A DNA stretch of 64,000 nt from Microbacterium hominis NBRC 15708 (GTDB lineage Bacteria; Actinomycetota; Actinomycetes; Actinomycetales; Microbacteriaceae), in contig NZ_BCWI01000015.1 in the NCBI RefSeq assembly GCF_001592125.1, positions 21,356 to 85,355 of the forward strand, read 5' to 3'. Below the pieces are notes generated by a model. It searched no databases. It saw only the letters and a list, made by a program, of their open reading frames with translations, and had not been told where the DNA came from. Numbering within the stretch: position 1 is the first letter of the stretch; each line of letters opens with the position of its first letter. The position numbers and the translations under genes are program-made. This document shows, in pieces, positions 26,847-36,029 of the stretch.

Positions 26847-28953
26847 GAGCGACGAAACGGCCGTGCTCGCGCAGGTCGTCCAGCAGCACGGCGCGACCGT
26901 CCGGTCCCGCGAGCGGGATCTGCCAGTTGGGATACTCGCGGTCGGTCCCGGGCTGGTTCTGCGCCCGGCGCTCGCCGACGGCATCCACCAGCGCCACCCC
27001 GAGCAGCTGCGATGGGGATGCCGTGATCAGCGCGTTCAGGGCCTCGATCACCTCCGCCTCCGACGGGTCGGCGCCCAGCAGCCCGCGGTCGCGCAGCAGC
27101 GCCAGCATGGTCGCCCGCTCGGCATCCGCGTCGGCCAGCTCCTCCTCGACCGGACGCGTCAGCAGACCGAGCCGCGCGCGGAGGGCGACGTGCTCGTCGG
27201 CCAGATACCCCGCGGTCGGGGGCAGGTCGTGCGTGTTCACGGTGGCCAGCAGCGAGCGGCGGTACTGCTCCGGCGGACGGAAGCCGTCGCCCTCGCGCTC
27301 GAACCACAGCACCGAGGTGCCCAGCACGCCGCGCGCCGCCAGGTACTCGCGCACCCACGGCTCGACGTTGCCGAGATCCTCGCCGATGAGCACCGCTCCG
27401 GCGCGGTGGGCCTCGAGCAGCAGCACGCCGATCATCGCCTCGTGGTCGTAGCGGACGTACGTGCCGGCGGCGGGACTCAGCCCTTCGGGGATCCACCACA
27501 GGCGGAACAGCCCGATCACGTGGTCGATGCGCAGGGCGCCGGCGTGGCGCAGCAGCGTGCGGATCATGTCGCGCAGCGGGGCGTACCCGGCCTCGGCGAG
27601 CGCGCGCGGCAGCCACGGCGGCTGGTTCCAGGTCTGGCCCTGCTGGTTGTACATGTCCGGCGGCGCGCCGACCGCCATGCCGGTGGCGTACATCTCCCGC
27701 AGCGACCACGCATCCGACCCCTGGGGGTGCACGCCGACCGCGAGGTCATGCATGACACCGATCGCCATGCCCGCCGCCGTCGCCGCGGCCTGCGCATGGG
27801 CCACCTGCTGATCGGCGATCCACTGCAGCCACACGTGGAACGCGACGCGGTCGGCCAGGCGCGTGCGCAGCTCGGCGACCAGCGGGGAGCGGATGTCGTC
27901 GACCTCGACGGGCCGCTCGCGACCGAGGTAGTGCTCCTCGAGCGCGCACCACAGGGCGAAGTCCTGCAGCGGCTGCCCCTCGCGCGCGGCGAACGCATCG
28001 AGCTCGGCGCGGCGCGACGGCGTCAGCGGCACCGCGAAGATCGCGTCGAGGCCGAGTCGTTTGGCGGCCCAGACCGCGTCGCGATCGATGCGGTCTGGGT
28101 CGTCGTCCATCGCCGCGACGGGACCGCGGGCGGCCTCGACGACGGCGCGCTCGGTGGGCGTCAGGTAGGCGACCTCCCGGATGTCCTCGGGGCGCACGTA
28201 CAGCGGGGCCAGGAAGCGGCGGGTCGCGGGGCGGTACGGCGACGGTTCGATCGGACTGGTCACCTCGGCCGCGTGCACGGGGTTGATCAGCAGGAAGTCG
28301 GCGCCGCGCTCGCCCGCGATCGCCGCGAGATCGGCGAGGTCGGCGAAGTCGCCGAGGCCCCACGATGCCCGTGAGCGGACGGAGTACAGCTGCGCCATGA
28401 GGCCCCAGCCGCGCGTACGCCCGGGACGGGCGGGCGGGTCGCCGAGGCGATCGGGTGTGATCACGAACGGGGCGGATGCCGTGCGGTCGGCGCCGGCGCC
28501 GCCGAACGGGCGCTGCTCCGCGCGCACGGTGTGCCACCCCAGCGGCAGGTCGTCGGGCACCGGAATCTCGACCCGCCACCGCAGGATGCCGTCCACCAGA
28601 CGCGCGGCCGGCCGCTGCTCGGGGATCGTGAGCACGCGCACCGCCCCGTCCTCGAGAGCCACCGTCACGGTCACGTCGTGCCCGTCGAAGACGTGCAGCC
28701 ACAGCACGCCGACCCCGGCGCGCGTCACGAACGAGGCGGGCAGCAGCTCGCGCCACACCCGCTCCTCCTCGGCGATGAGGGATGCCGTGACCGCGGCATC
28801 CGACGAAGCGTCGACGCGCATGGCCGCGAGCACCGCGCGGAGGGTGGATGCCGGGACCTGCACCCGGTCGCCGAAGAACGACCAGTACTCGGTCGCGATG
28901 CCGTGCACGGCGGCGAGCCGCACGAGGTCGGGGGTGGGCGCGTCGTCGGTCAT
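26818..28953 (-). CDS. malQ: 4-alpha-glucanotransferase (amylomaltase)
   Basis: GH77 enzyme that transfers alpha-1,4-glucan segments between maltodextrins. The 711-residue protein has an extra N-terminal region of about 170 residues with beta-sandwich character, as in actinobacterial MalQ, then the barrel. Catalytic motifs are readable: nucleophile Asp in LRIDHVIGLFR, acid/base Glu in IGEDLG and Asp in NTHDLP. The ATG at 28953 has GGGAGG eight bases upstream; a longer frame upstream has no ribosome site. No other maltose genes are nearby, so it is a stand-alone gene. Confidence 0.95.
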   Translation of the reverse strand: MTDDAPTPDLVRLAAVHGIATEYWSFFGDRVQVPASTLRAVLAAMRVDASSDAAVTASLIAEEERVWRELLPASFVTRAGVGVLWLHVFDGHDVTVTVALEDGAVRVLTIPEQRPAARLVDGILRWRVEIPVPDDLPLGWHTVRAEQRPFGGAGADRTASAPFVITPDRLGDPPARPGRTRGWGLMAQLYSVRSRASWGLGDFADLADLAAIAGERGADFLLINPVHAAEVTSPIEPSPYRPATRRFLAPLYVRPEDIREVAYLTPTERAVVEAARGPVAAMDDDPDRIDRDAVWAAKRLGLDAIFAVPLTPSRRAELDAFAAREGQPLQDFALWCALEEHYLGRERPVEVDDIRSPLVAELRTRLADRVAFHVWLQWIADQQVAHAQAAATAAGMAIGVMHDLAVGVHPQGSDAWSLREMYATGMAVGAPPDMYNQQGQTWNQPPWLPRALAEAGYAPLRDMIRTLLRHAGALRIDHVIGLFRLWWIPEGLSPAAGTYVRYDHEAMIGVLLLEAHRAGAVLIGEDLGNVEPWVREYLAARGVLGTSVLWFEREGDGFRPPEQYRRSLLATVNTHDLPPTAGYLADEHVALRARLGLLTRPVEEELADADAERATMLALLRDRGLLGADPSEAEVIEALNALITASPSQLLGVALVDAVGERRAQNQPGTDREYPNWQIPLAGPDGRAVLLDDLREHGRFVALTRAVDSRL

Positions 28954-29018
28954 GTCGATCCTCCCTCGGCGCCGGTGACGGCGTCTGCGCCCATCCTGGC
29001 ATCCTCGCCGGGGGAGCA

Positions 29019-29091
29019 TGCACAGCTCCGCCTCCGTGGGCCGTTGTGGGTGTGAGGACCGCGGAAACAGCAGCTCCGGCGGAGTTGTGCA
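29019..29091. repeat. Second dispersed palindromic element, inverted pair
   Basis: TGCACAGCTCCGCC (29019-29032) and GGCGGAGTTGTGCA (29078-29091) are inverted with one mismatch, enclosing 45 bases, in the gap upstream of malQ. The arm equals the one at 12049. Confidence 0.65.
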
Positions 29092-29105
29092 CGGCGGGGC
29101 GGGGC

Positions 29106-30437
29106 TCACGCCTCGAGCTTCTCGATCCGCGCGACGAGCCCGGCGCGGCGGGGAGAGCGGGCCGGCAGCATCTCGAGGGCCAGACGCAGGACCTCCACGT
29201 CCTCGGCGCCGTCGTCGGTGTCGGCGTACGCGAGCAGCACATCCACAGACGCCTCCGTCATCAGGGCGTCGCGCAGCGCCAGGCGCACCGAGTCGCGGAA
29301 CTCCTCGACCCCGGGCGCGACCGAGTCGGGAAGCACCCGCCCGCGGTAGGCGGCGAGCGCCACCCGGTGGGCGCCCCGGCCGAGCAGCGCGACGACCTGA
29401 TGCGCATCGGTGTGCAACTCCGCGGTGAGGCGGTAGGGCCGGGATGCCGGGACCAGCTGCGGCGCAACCCGCTCCAGCACCTTGCGCAGCCGGACGAGTT
29501 CGGGCCTCAGCGTCCCCTCCGCGGCATCCTCGCCGTAGACGAGCTGCCCGAGGCGCTCGGCCGACAACCCCTCGCGGTGCACCGCGAGCATGAGGAGGAT
29601 CTCGGCATGCCGTGCCGACAGCTCGGTCACCGTCGCACTGTCGGGGCCGGCGACATCGAGGAGCGCCTTGTCCCGCCCGAGGACGCGGAGCATCGTCGTC
29701 GCCGCCCGCGGAGCCGGTGCCGCGCGGCGGATGCGGCTCGGTGCGGGCGCCTGAGCCCGCGCTCTCAGCCGCCCGACGAGGAGTTCGGCTTCCACCGCGC
29801 GGGCGGTCGCGTCGACGAGGAGCTGCGCCTGCGGCGTGGCGGCATCGCTGTCGCCGGTGACGTCGATCACCCCGAGCACGCGGCGCGTCTCGGGGTCGTA
29901 GACGGGCGCGGCCGTGCAGGACCACGGCTGGACGAGCCGGTTGTAGTGCTCGGCTCCGTGGATCTGCACCGATCGCCCGAGCGCGAGCGCCGTGCCGGGT
30001 GCGGAGGTGCCGACCGCCTCCTCCGACCAGTTCGCGCCGGCCACGAAACCCATGTCGCCGGTGAGCGACCGCACACGCCGGTCTCCCTCGACCCACAGGA
30101 GTCGTCCCACCGCGTCGCCCACGGCGACGACGACGCCCGAGTCGCTGTCCTCGCCGCCGGGCAGCAGCAGGGAGCGGATCATGTCCATGGCGGCGGCGAG
30201 CGGGTGCGCCCGCCGGTAGGCCTCGAGCTCGTCGTCACCCAGATCGAGCGGGGGCAGCCCTTCGGCCCCCACCAGGTGCGCCAGCGACCGGCGCCAGGAA
30301 TCCTGCACGAGCGGGCGGATCTGACCCAGCCGCGGATCGCCGACGTTGCCGCCCACGAGCTCCTCGTGCGCGCGCTCGATGAGCAGACGCGACGTCTCGG
30401 GCGAGACCTCGCGGCGCGATGACCACGGCGAGGGCAC
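29106..30437 (-). CDS. GAF-domain transcriptional regulator with winged-helix C-terminus
   Basis: 443 residues. The N-terminus resembles AcoR-type activators (RPLVQDSWRRSLAH) and is followed by a GAF domain (about 85-220: GVVVAVGDAVGRLLWVEGD, FVAGANWSEEAVGTSAPGTAL, IDVTGDSD). There is no sigma-54 AAA domain; instead the C-terminal half has an OmpR/SARP-like winged helix (LSARHAEILLMLAVHREGLSAERLGQLVYGED, LRPELVRLRKVLERV) and helical repeats. Proteins of this architecture accompany aldehyde dehydrogenase/DUF779 genes in actinobacteria, so the operon at 23102-25116 is a plausible target. GTG 30437 is chosen for its GGAG five bases upstream; TTG 30455 is possible. Confidence 0.8.
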   Translation of the reverse strand: MPSPWSSRREVSPETSRLLIERAHEELVGGNVGDPRLGQIRPLVQDSWRRSLAHLVGAEGLPPLDLGDDELEAYRRAHPLAAAMDMIRSLLLPGGEDSDSGVVVAVGDAVGRLLWVEGDRRVRSLTGDMGFVAGANWSEEAVGTSAPGTALALGRSVQIHGAEHYNRLVQPWSCTAAPVYDPETRRVLGVIDVTGDSDAATPQAQLLVDATARAVEAELLVGRLRARAQAPAPSRIRRAAPAPRAATTMLRVLGRDKALLDVAGPDSATVTELSARHAEILLMLAVHREGLSAERLGQLVYGEDAAEGTLRPELVRLRKVLERVAPQLVPASRPYRLTAELHTDAHQVVALLGRGAHRVALAAYRGRVLPDSVAPGVEEFRDSVRLALRDALMTEASVDVLLAYADTDDGAEDVEVLRLALEMLPARSPRRAGLVARIEKLEA

Positions 30438-30483
30438 GGCGACTCCGTTCACCAATGAGGAGGTGTCGTCAGTCTAAGTCGCG

Positions 30484-30521
30484 AACCGCCAAGATTCGGC
30501 CGAGCCGCCAAGATTCGGCCG
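30484..30521. repeat. Two 19-bp tandem repeats upstream of the GAF regulator
   Basis: The unit ACCGCCAAGATTCGGCCG/AGCCGCCAAGATTCGGCCG occurs twice head to tail, and partial copies (GGTCCGCCGG, GCGGCTCGGCCG) follow to about 30560. It fills the promoter side of the regulator gene and may bind a protein there. Confidence 0.7.
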
Positions 30522-30587
30522 GTCCGCCGGATAGCGGCTCGGCCGAGGAGTGGCGGCTCGGCGACCGCGGCGCGGGCGCGGGGCGGG

Positions 30588-32027
30588 TCAGCGGGCGGAC
30601 CACCAGGCGCGCAGGCGCTGCTCGGCGGCATCCGCGCCGATCGGACCCTCGTCCAGGCGCACCTCCAGCAGGAAGCGGTACGCCTCCCCGACCTCGCGTC
30701 CGGGTGGGATGCCGAGGATCTCCTGGATCCGGTTGCCGTCGAGCTCGGGGCGGATGGCGGCGAGCTCCTCCTGCGAGGCGAGCTCGTCGATGCGCCACTC
30801 GATGTCGTCGTACGCGCGTCGCAGGCGCGTCGCCTTCTTCGCGTTGCGGGTGGTGACGTCGGCACGGGTGAGGATGTGGAGCCGCTCGAGCTGATCACCG
30901 GCATCCCGCACGTAGCGCCGCACCGCGGAGTCGGTCCACGCGCCCTCGGCGTAGCCGAAGAAGCGCAGGTGCTGCTCGATGAGCTGCGTGACCGCGGCGA
31001 TGGTGTCGCCGTCGAAGCGCAGCGCCTGCAGGCGCTTGCGGGCCAGACGCGCACCCTTGACGTCGTGGTGGTGGAAGCTCACGCCGCCGCCCGGCTCGAG
31101 CTTGCGCGTCGCGGGCTTGCCGATGTCGTGCAGCAGTGCGGCCAGGCGCAGCGTCGTGTCGGGCGTCGCCCCCGGATGCCGGGCGTGCTCCAGCTCGATG
31201 GCCTGGCGCAGCACCGTGAGCGAGTGCTCGTAGACGTCCTTGTGGTGGTGGTGCTCGTCGACCTCGAGCCGCAGCGCCGGCACCTCGGGCAGGATCTCGC
31301 CCATGAGCCCGGTCTCGACGAGGATCCGGATGCCGCGCACCGGGTCGTCCGTCGCGAGCAGCTTGACCAGCTCGGCCTGCACCCGCTCGGGGCTGACGAT
31401 CTCGATCGTCGCCCGCAGGCGCTCCATCGCGTCCAGCGTCGCCGGGGCGACGTCGAACTCGAGCTGGCTGGCGAAGCGCGCGGCCCGCAGCATGCGCAGC
31501 GGGTCGTCGCCGAAGCTGACGTCGGGGTCGCCCGGCGTGCGCAGCACGCCCGCGAGCAGGTCCTCGACACCCCCGGTCGGGTCGACGAGCGCCGGCACGG
31601 GCAGGCGCAGCGCCATGGCGCCCACGGTGAAGTCGCGGCGGGCGAGGTCGTCCTCCAGGCGGTCTCCGAAGGCGACCGTGGGCTTGCGCGTGACCCCGTC
31701 GTAGCTGTCGGCGCGGTACGTCGTGATCTCGACCTGCTCGGACGTCCCGCTCGGGCCGGTGATCTTCGCACCGATGGTGCCGAACGCGCGCCCGATGTCC
31801 CACGTCGCGGTCGCCAGCGGCTTCACGATGCGGAGGATGTCGTCGGGGCGCGCGTTCGTCGTGAGATCGAGGTCGTGGGTGGGGCGGCCGAGCAGCGCGT
31901 CGCGCACCGGACCGCCGACGATCGCCAGTTCGAACCCCGCCTGGGCGAACGCCGCGCCGAGGGAGGCCATGATCGGAGAAGTCGCGAGCGACCCCAGCCG
32001 GTCGAGGCCTTCGGCCATGTTGAGCAT
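30588..32027 (-). CDS. cca: CCA-adding tRNA nucleotidyltransferase
   Basis: Adds or repairs the 3' CCA of tRNAs. 479 residues: N-terminal nucleotidyltransferase with IVGGPVRDALLGRPTHDLDLTT (GG and DxD motifs), RRDFTVGAMAL, head domain DPLRMLRAARFASQL, and a C-terminal HD domain with LAALLHDIGKP. The start ATG 32027 has GGAG three bases before it; ATG 32018 is possible. It is the pcnA gene of the actinobacterial cca-DUF6049-murJ neighbourhood. The tRNA-Ala in this window lacks an encoded CCA and needs this enzyme. Confidence 0.94.
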   Translation of the reverse strand: MLNMAEGLDRLGSLATSPIMASLGAAFAQAGFELAIVGGPVRDALLGRPTHDLDLTTNARPDDILRIVKPLATATWDIGRAFGTIGAKITGPSGTSEQVEITTYRADSYDGVTRKPTVAFGDRLEDDLARRDFTVGAMALRLPVPALVDPTGGVEDLLAGVLRTPGDPDVSFGDDPLRMLRAARFASQLEFDVAPATLDAMERLRATIEIVSPERVQAELVKLLATDDPVRGIRILVETGLMGEILPEVPALRLEVDEHHHHKDVYEHSLTVLRQAIELEHARHPGATPDTTLRLAALLHDIGKPATRKLEPGGGVSFHHHDVKGARLARKRLQALRFDGDTIAAVTQLIEQHLRFFGYAEGAWTDSAVRRYVRDAGDQLERLHILTRADVTTRNAKKATRLRRAYDDIEWRIDELASQEELAAIRPELDGNRIQEILGIPPGREVGEAYRFLLEVRLDEGPIGADAAEQRLRAWWSAR

Positions 32028-32086
32028 GGTCTCCAGACTACCGGCGCGCCTTCCGTAGCCCCCGCCCGCGACCGTCGTGCGACCCC

Positions 32087-33652
32087 TCACGCCAGCCGCA
32101 GCATCCCGGTGAAGACGAGCTCGCGCACGCGCGGCAGCAGGTCGGCGCGGAGGGCGCCGGCATCCACCTCGAGCAGCTCGGCGATCGCTTCGGAGAGCTG
32201 TCCGACGGTGAGCTCGCCGTCGGAGGCGCCGACGAGGGCGGCCAGGGCCGGGTCGACCTCGACGGTGCGGGCGAGCCCGCCGCCCTGGCGCAGCTCGATC
32301 ACGCTCGGGGCCTCGGCGCCCGGCAGATGATGACGGGCCTCGGTGACGTCGCCGGCCACCACGGTGTGCGCGCGGGCCAGGGCGTCGTCGTCGAGCAGTT
32401 CCAGTGCGTCGAAGGCCTGCAGCGCGGCGGACAGGTGCCGGCCGAGTCCTCCCGAGGTCTCCGGCAGGGCGTGGGTGATGCGTTCGTAGCGCGCCAGCGC
32501 GGCGACCCCGGATGCCGGTCGTCGCAGCAGGATGTAGCCGAACCCGATCGCGTCCACGCCGCGTGCCGCGAAGTCGTCCAGCCACGCATCGACGAGGGCC
32601 GCGTAGCCGGGGGTGCCGGGGGCGGTGCCGCCGTCGCGGACCCACAGTTCCGCGTACGCGAGGGGGTCGAGTCGCTCCCGCTCGATCACCCAGGCCTCGA
32701 GGGGCACGGGCGAGGCGGCCACCCAGGCGCGGACGCGCTCGAGGCCGTCGCCGCCGTCGCGATACTCCCAGTTGCCCAGCAGCTGCGCCGTCCCCTGCGG
32801 AGCGAGCACCTCGCCCACCCCTCGGACGAACGCCGCGACGAGGTCGTCCCCCGCGAACCCCGCATCGCGGTACTCGTACTCGGGAACGCCGGCGACGCGC
32901 GGGGTGATGACGAACGGCGGGTTCGACACGACGCGGTCGAACCGTTCGCCCGCGACGGGGTCGAAGAGGCTGCCGTGTCGGGTCTCGATCCCCCCGACGC
33001 CGTTCAGGAGCGCGTTGAGCGTCGTGAACGCCAGTGCGCGCGGCGACACGTCCGTCGCGACGATGATCGCATCGGCGTCGGCATCGGCATCCGCGGACGC
33101 CGCCAGGGCGCGGTGCGCCCGCAGCGCCTGGATGCCGCAGCCCGTGCCGACGTCGAGCACCCGTCGCACGGGCGTCGCGAGCTGCAGGCCGGCGAGGGTG
33201 AGAGAGGCGCCGCCGACACCCAGCACGTGGCCGGTCGGCAGTGGTCCGCCCAGCGCCGCCTCGTCGAGATCGCTCGCGATCCACCAGTGCCCGGCGCCGT
33301 CCGCGTCGGCGAAGCCCTGCGGTCGCACGAGCGCGAGCGGTGTCACCTCGGCATCGTCGATGCGGGCCAGACCGAGCGTCGCGAGTCCGCCGGCGCCGAG
33401 GTGGGGCAGCGCGCGGTCGACGGCGTCCCGCGGCGTGCGGACACCGAGGAACAGCAGCCGCGCCAACGTCGCCGATGCGTCGTCCCGTGTTCCCAGGGCG
33501 GCGAGCGCGGGTCCGTGCAGGCCGTGCCCGACGGCGTCGTCGGCGAGAGGGCCCCACCCGGTCCGCACGGCGTCTGCGGTGTAGCCGGCGGCCGCCAGAT
33601 CGCGGCGAAGGTCGGCGACGAGGGCGGGATCAAGGTTCAGGGGATGGTCCAC
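32087..33652 (-). CDS. SAM-dependent methyltransferase (PrmC/RsmC-like fold) with extra domains
   Basis: 521 residues from a GTG. An N-terminal domain (about 1-130) of the type found ahead of actinobacterial methyltransferases is followed by a Rossmann methyltransferase: motif I VLDVGTGCGIQAL near 166-178, IVATDVSPRAL and catalytic NPPFVITPR, the NPPF/Y motif of enzymes that methylate N atoms of bases or glutamine. A C-terminal wing of about 130 residues has no clear match. Substrate is not readable. It diverges from the DUF6049 gene. Confidence 0.85.
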   Translation of the reverse strand: MDHPLNLDPALVADLRRDLAAAGYTADAVRTGWGPLADDAVGHGLHGPALAALGTRDDASATLARLLFLGVRTPRDAVDRALPHLGAGGLATLGLARIDDAEVTPLALVRPQGFADADGAGHWWIASDLDEAALGGPLPTGHVLGVGGASLTLAGLQLATPVRRVLDVGTGCGIQALRAHRALAASADADADADAIIVATDVSPRALAFTTLNALLNGVGGIETRHGSLFDPVAGERFDRVVSNPPFVITPRVAGVPEYEYRDAGFAGDDLVAAFVRGVGEVLAPQGTAQLLGNWEYRDGGDGLERVRAWVAASPVPLEAWVIERERLDPLAYAELWVRDGGTAPGTPGYAALVDAWLDDFAARGVDAIGFGYILLRRPASGVAALARYERITHALPETSGGLGRHLSAALQAFDALELLDDDALARAHTVVAGDVTEARHHLPGAEAPSVIELRQGGGLARTVEVDPALAALVGASDGELTVGQLSEAIAELLEVDAGALRADLLPRVRELVFTGMLRLA

Positions 33653-33821
33653 AGCATCCCATCCTCACGCACGCGGGGCCGTGCCGGCGGTGCGGGACCG
33701 ACGGATGCCGCCGCGCGCGGATACCGGCGCCCGCGGCCCGTCACGGGTCGCGCACAGGGCGGGGACCCTAGAATCTGACCTGATCGTGCGGTCAGGGATC
33801 GCACAGGAGCCGATTCCCGAC

Positions 33822-36029
33822 ATGACCTTTCCTCTTTCCCGTCCCGCGCGCCGGACTCCCGACGGAGTCGGGACGAGGCGCCGTCGCCGCGCGCGCTGGC
33901 GGAGCGCCGTCGCCGTCGCGATGGCCCTCGTCGTGGCCGCGCCCGTCGCCGGCGCCGCGGTCGCCGCGACCGAGGCGCCCGCCGAGAGCGGGAGGCTCAC
34001 CGTCGCGGTGTCGCCGTCGGGCAACGGGGTCATCGGCGCGTCGGTGTTCTCCGTCACCTTCTCGGTGACCAACACCGGCGATGCGCCTGCTGCCGGGGGC
34101 ACGGTCAGCGTGGCGCTCACCCGGTCGCCCTTGACCACCGCCGCCGAGGTGACGGCGTGGCTGGACTCCGACGCGCGCGCCGACACCGAGGTCGCGACGG
34201 CGGCCGTGACAGCCGTCGCCGCGCGCGGGACGGCGACCTCGACGACCGCGATCGACCTGGCCGCCACCGGCGGCGACCTCGCCCCCGGCGTCTACCCCGT
34301 GAGCGCGGCGTTCCCCGCCGCCCAGGGCGATCTCGTCGCACACACGGCGATCGTCGTCCCGGATGACGCCTCCTCCGGCGGAGGCGTCGCCGTCGTCGTG
34401 CCGCTGACGGCGCCCCCCACCACCACGGGGCTGCTCACGTCGGACGACCTCGCCACGCTGACCGCCGCCGACGGCGGACTCCGCATCCAGCTCGACGCGG
34501 TGACCGGCACCACCGCGATCCTCGCCGTGGATCCCGCGATCGTCGCGGCGATCCGTGTGCTGGGTACGGCGGCGCCCGCATCGGCTCAGCAGTGGCTGTC
34601 CGACCTGCTCGCGCTGCCGAACTCGCGTTTCGCGCTCCAGTTCGGCGATGCCGATCTCGCCACCCAGTTCGCCGCGGGGCAGGGCGAGCCGCTCTCCGTC
34701 TCGAGTCTCGACCCGTACATGTCGGCACGGAACTTCGCGACGACCGGCACGCCGCTCCCGGCATCCTCGGAATCGCCGAGTGCATCGTCGACACCCTCGC
34801 CGGCGGCCGGTCGCACGCTGCCGAGCCTCTCCGAGCTCCTCGACATCGGCGCGACGCGCACCGGGGTGTTCTGGCCCGCGACCGGGTCGGCGACAGCGGG
34901 CCTCGTGTCCGCCCTCGCGACCGGCACCTCCACCGGCACCTCCAGCGGCACCGACGAGAGCGAGACGCCGCTCACCCTCGTGTCATCGAACACCCTCACG
35001 GGCGCGGTGGGGGCGCGAGCGGATGCCGAGGGGGCCGCGATCCTCTCCTACGACGCGGACGTCTCGGCGGCGCTGCGGACGGCGTCACTCGCCTCGGACG
35101 GCGTCCACCAGGCCGCGGGGCTCGCCGCGGCATCCGCCTATGCGAGCCTCGCCGTTCAGGGCGCGTCCGCCTCGGCGCCGCTGCTGGTCGTGATCGACCG
35201 GGCCAGCGGCCGCTCGTCCACCGGCCTGCGGGCGGCGATCACCGCGGCGACCTCGCTCGCCGGTCGCACCGCGATCGATCTGTCGGCGGTGGCCGCTGCG
35301 CCCGCGACGGCCGTCACGGTCACCGGTGGCACCGCACCCGACTCCGCACGCGTCGACGCCCTCCACGGCCTGCTCGACGACGAGACCGCCCTTTCCGCGT
35401 TCGCGACCGTGCTCAGCGACCCCGCTCTCCTGACGGCCCCTGAACGCGCCAAGATCCTGCAGCTGCTCGCCAACGTCTGGCTCGCGGTGCCCGATCAGTT
35501 CGCCACGGCGGTGAGCGATCACCGCGACGCGACGGCGAAGACGATGGGGGCCGTCGCCATCGTTCCGCCCAGTGACATCACCCTGCTCGCCTCGTCGGCG
35601 CCGCTCACCTTCTCGGTGCGCAACGATCTGCCCTGGCCGGTCACCCTCACCCTGTCGGTGAACCCCAACGACCCGCGCCTGATCGTCCAGAAGACCGCGG
35701 AGGTCTCGGCCGGCTCCGCGCAGAGCACGCGAGTGCAGGTGCCCGTGCAGGCACGCGTCGGCAGCGGCGAGTCCACCCTCGACCTGCAGCTGCGCAGCAC
35801 CGCGGGCGTGCCGATCGGATCGGAGGTCCGCGTCGCCGTGACCGTGCGAGCCGAGTGGGAGTCGGTGGGCATCGTGCTCATGGTGGTGCTGATCGGAGCG
35901 ATGCTCGTGCTGGGTCTGATCCGCACCGTACGCAAGCTGCGTCGGCGCGGCACGGCCTCACCCGCCGAGGACGAGCACGGCGAAGCGCCGCAGAAGGAAG
36001 CCCCGCAGAAAGAGGATGTCGATGGCTAG
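33822..36029 (+). CDS. DUF6049 secreted protein, membrane-anchored
   Basis: 735 residues with a signal peptide (RRRRRARWRSAVAVAMALVVAAPVAGA), a large extracellular region rich in Ala/Thr/Ser with an N-terminal beta domain (SVTFSVTNTGDAPA) and a second beta domain near 590-680, and one C-terminal transmembrane helix (VGIVLMVVLIGAMLVLGLI) followed by basic RKLRRRG. Same position and architecture as Rv3909, upstream of the MurJ gene in mycobacteria, so a role in cell-wall assembly is likely but unproven. The ATG 33822 is chosen because the signal peptide begins there; AGGAG lies 11 bases upstream. Overlaps murJ by eight bases. Confidence 0.85.
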   Translation: MTFPLSRPARRTPDGVGTRRRRRARWRSAVAVAMALVVAAPVAGAAVAATEAPAESGRLTVAVSPSGNGVIGASVFSVTFSVTNTGDAPAAGGTVSVALTRSPLTTAAEVTAWLDSDARADTEVATAAVTAVAARGTATSTTAIDLAATGGDLAPGVYPVSAAFPAAQGDLVAHTAIVVPDDASSGGGVAVVVPLTAPPTTTGLLTSDDLATLTAADGGLRIQLDAVTGTTAILAVDPAIVAAIRVLGTAAPASAQQWLSDLLALPNSRFALQFGDADLATQFAAGQGEPLSVSSLDPYMSARNFATTGTPLPASSESPSASSTPSPAAGRTLPSLSELLDIGATRTGVFWPATGSATAGLVSALATGTSTGTSSGTDESETPLTLVSSNTLTGAVGARADAEGAAILSYDADVSAALRTASLASDGVHQAAGLAAASAYASLAVQGASASAPLLVVIDRASGRSSTGLRAAITAATSLAGRTAIDLSAVAAAPATAVTVTGGTAPDSARVDALHGLLDDETALSAFATVLSDPALLTAPERAKILQLLANVWLAVPDQFATAVSDHRDATAKTMGAVAIVPPSDITLLASSAPLTFSVRNDLPWPVTLTLSVNPNDPRLIVQKTAEVSAGSAQSTRVQVPVQARVGSGESTLDLQLRSTAGVPIGSEVRVAVTVRAEWESVGIVLMVVLIGAMLVLGLIRTVRKLRRRGTASPAEDEHGEAPQKEAPQKEDVDG

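Noticed and set aside
28954..30096. N-terminal extension of MalQ to about 1090 residues
   Set aside because: The upstream part is Arg-rich, lies antiphase in the GAF regulator gene, and a good ribosome site precedes the ATG at 28953.
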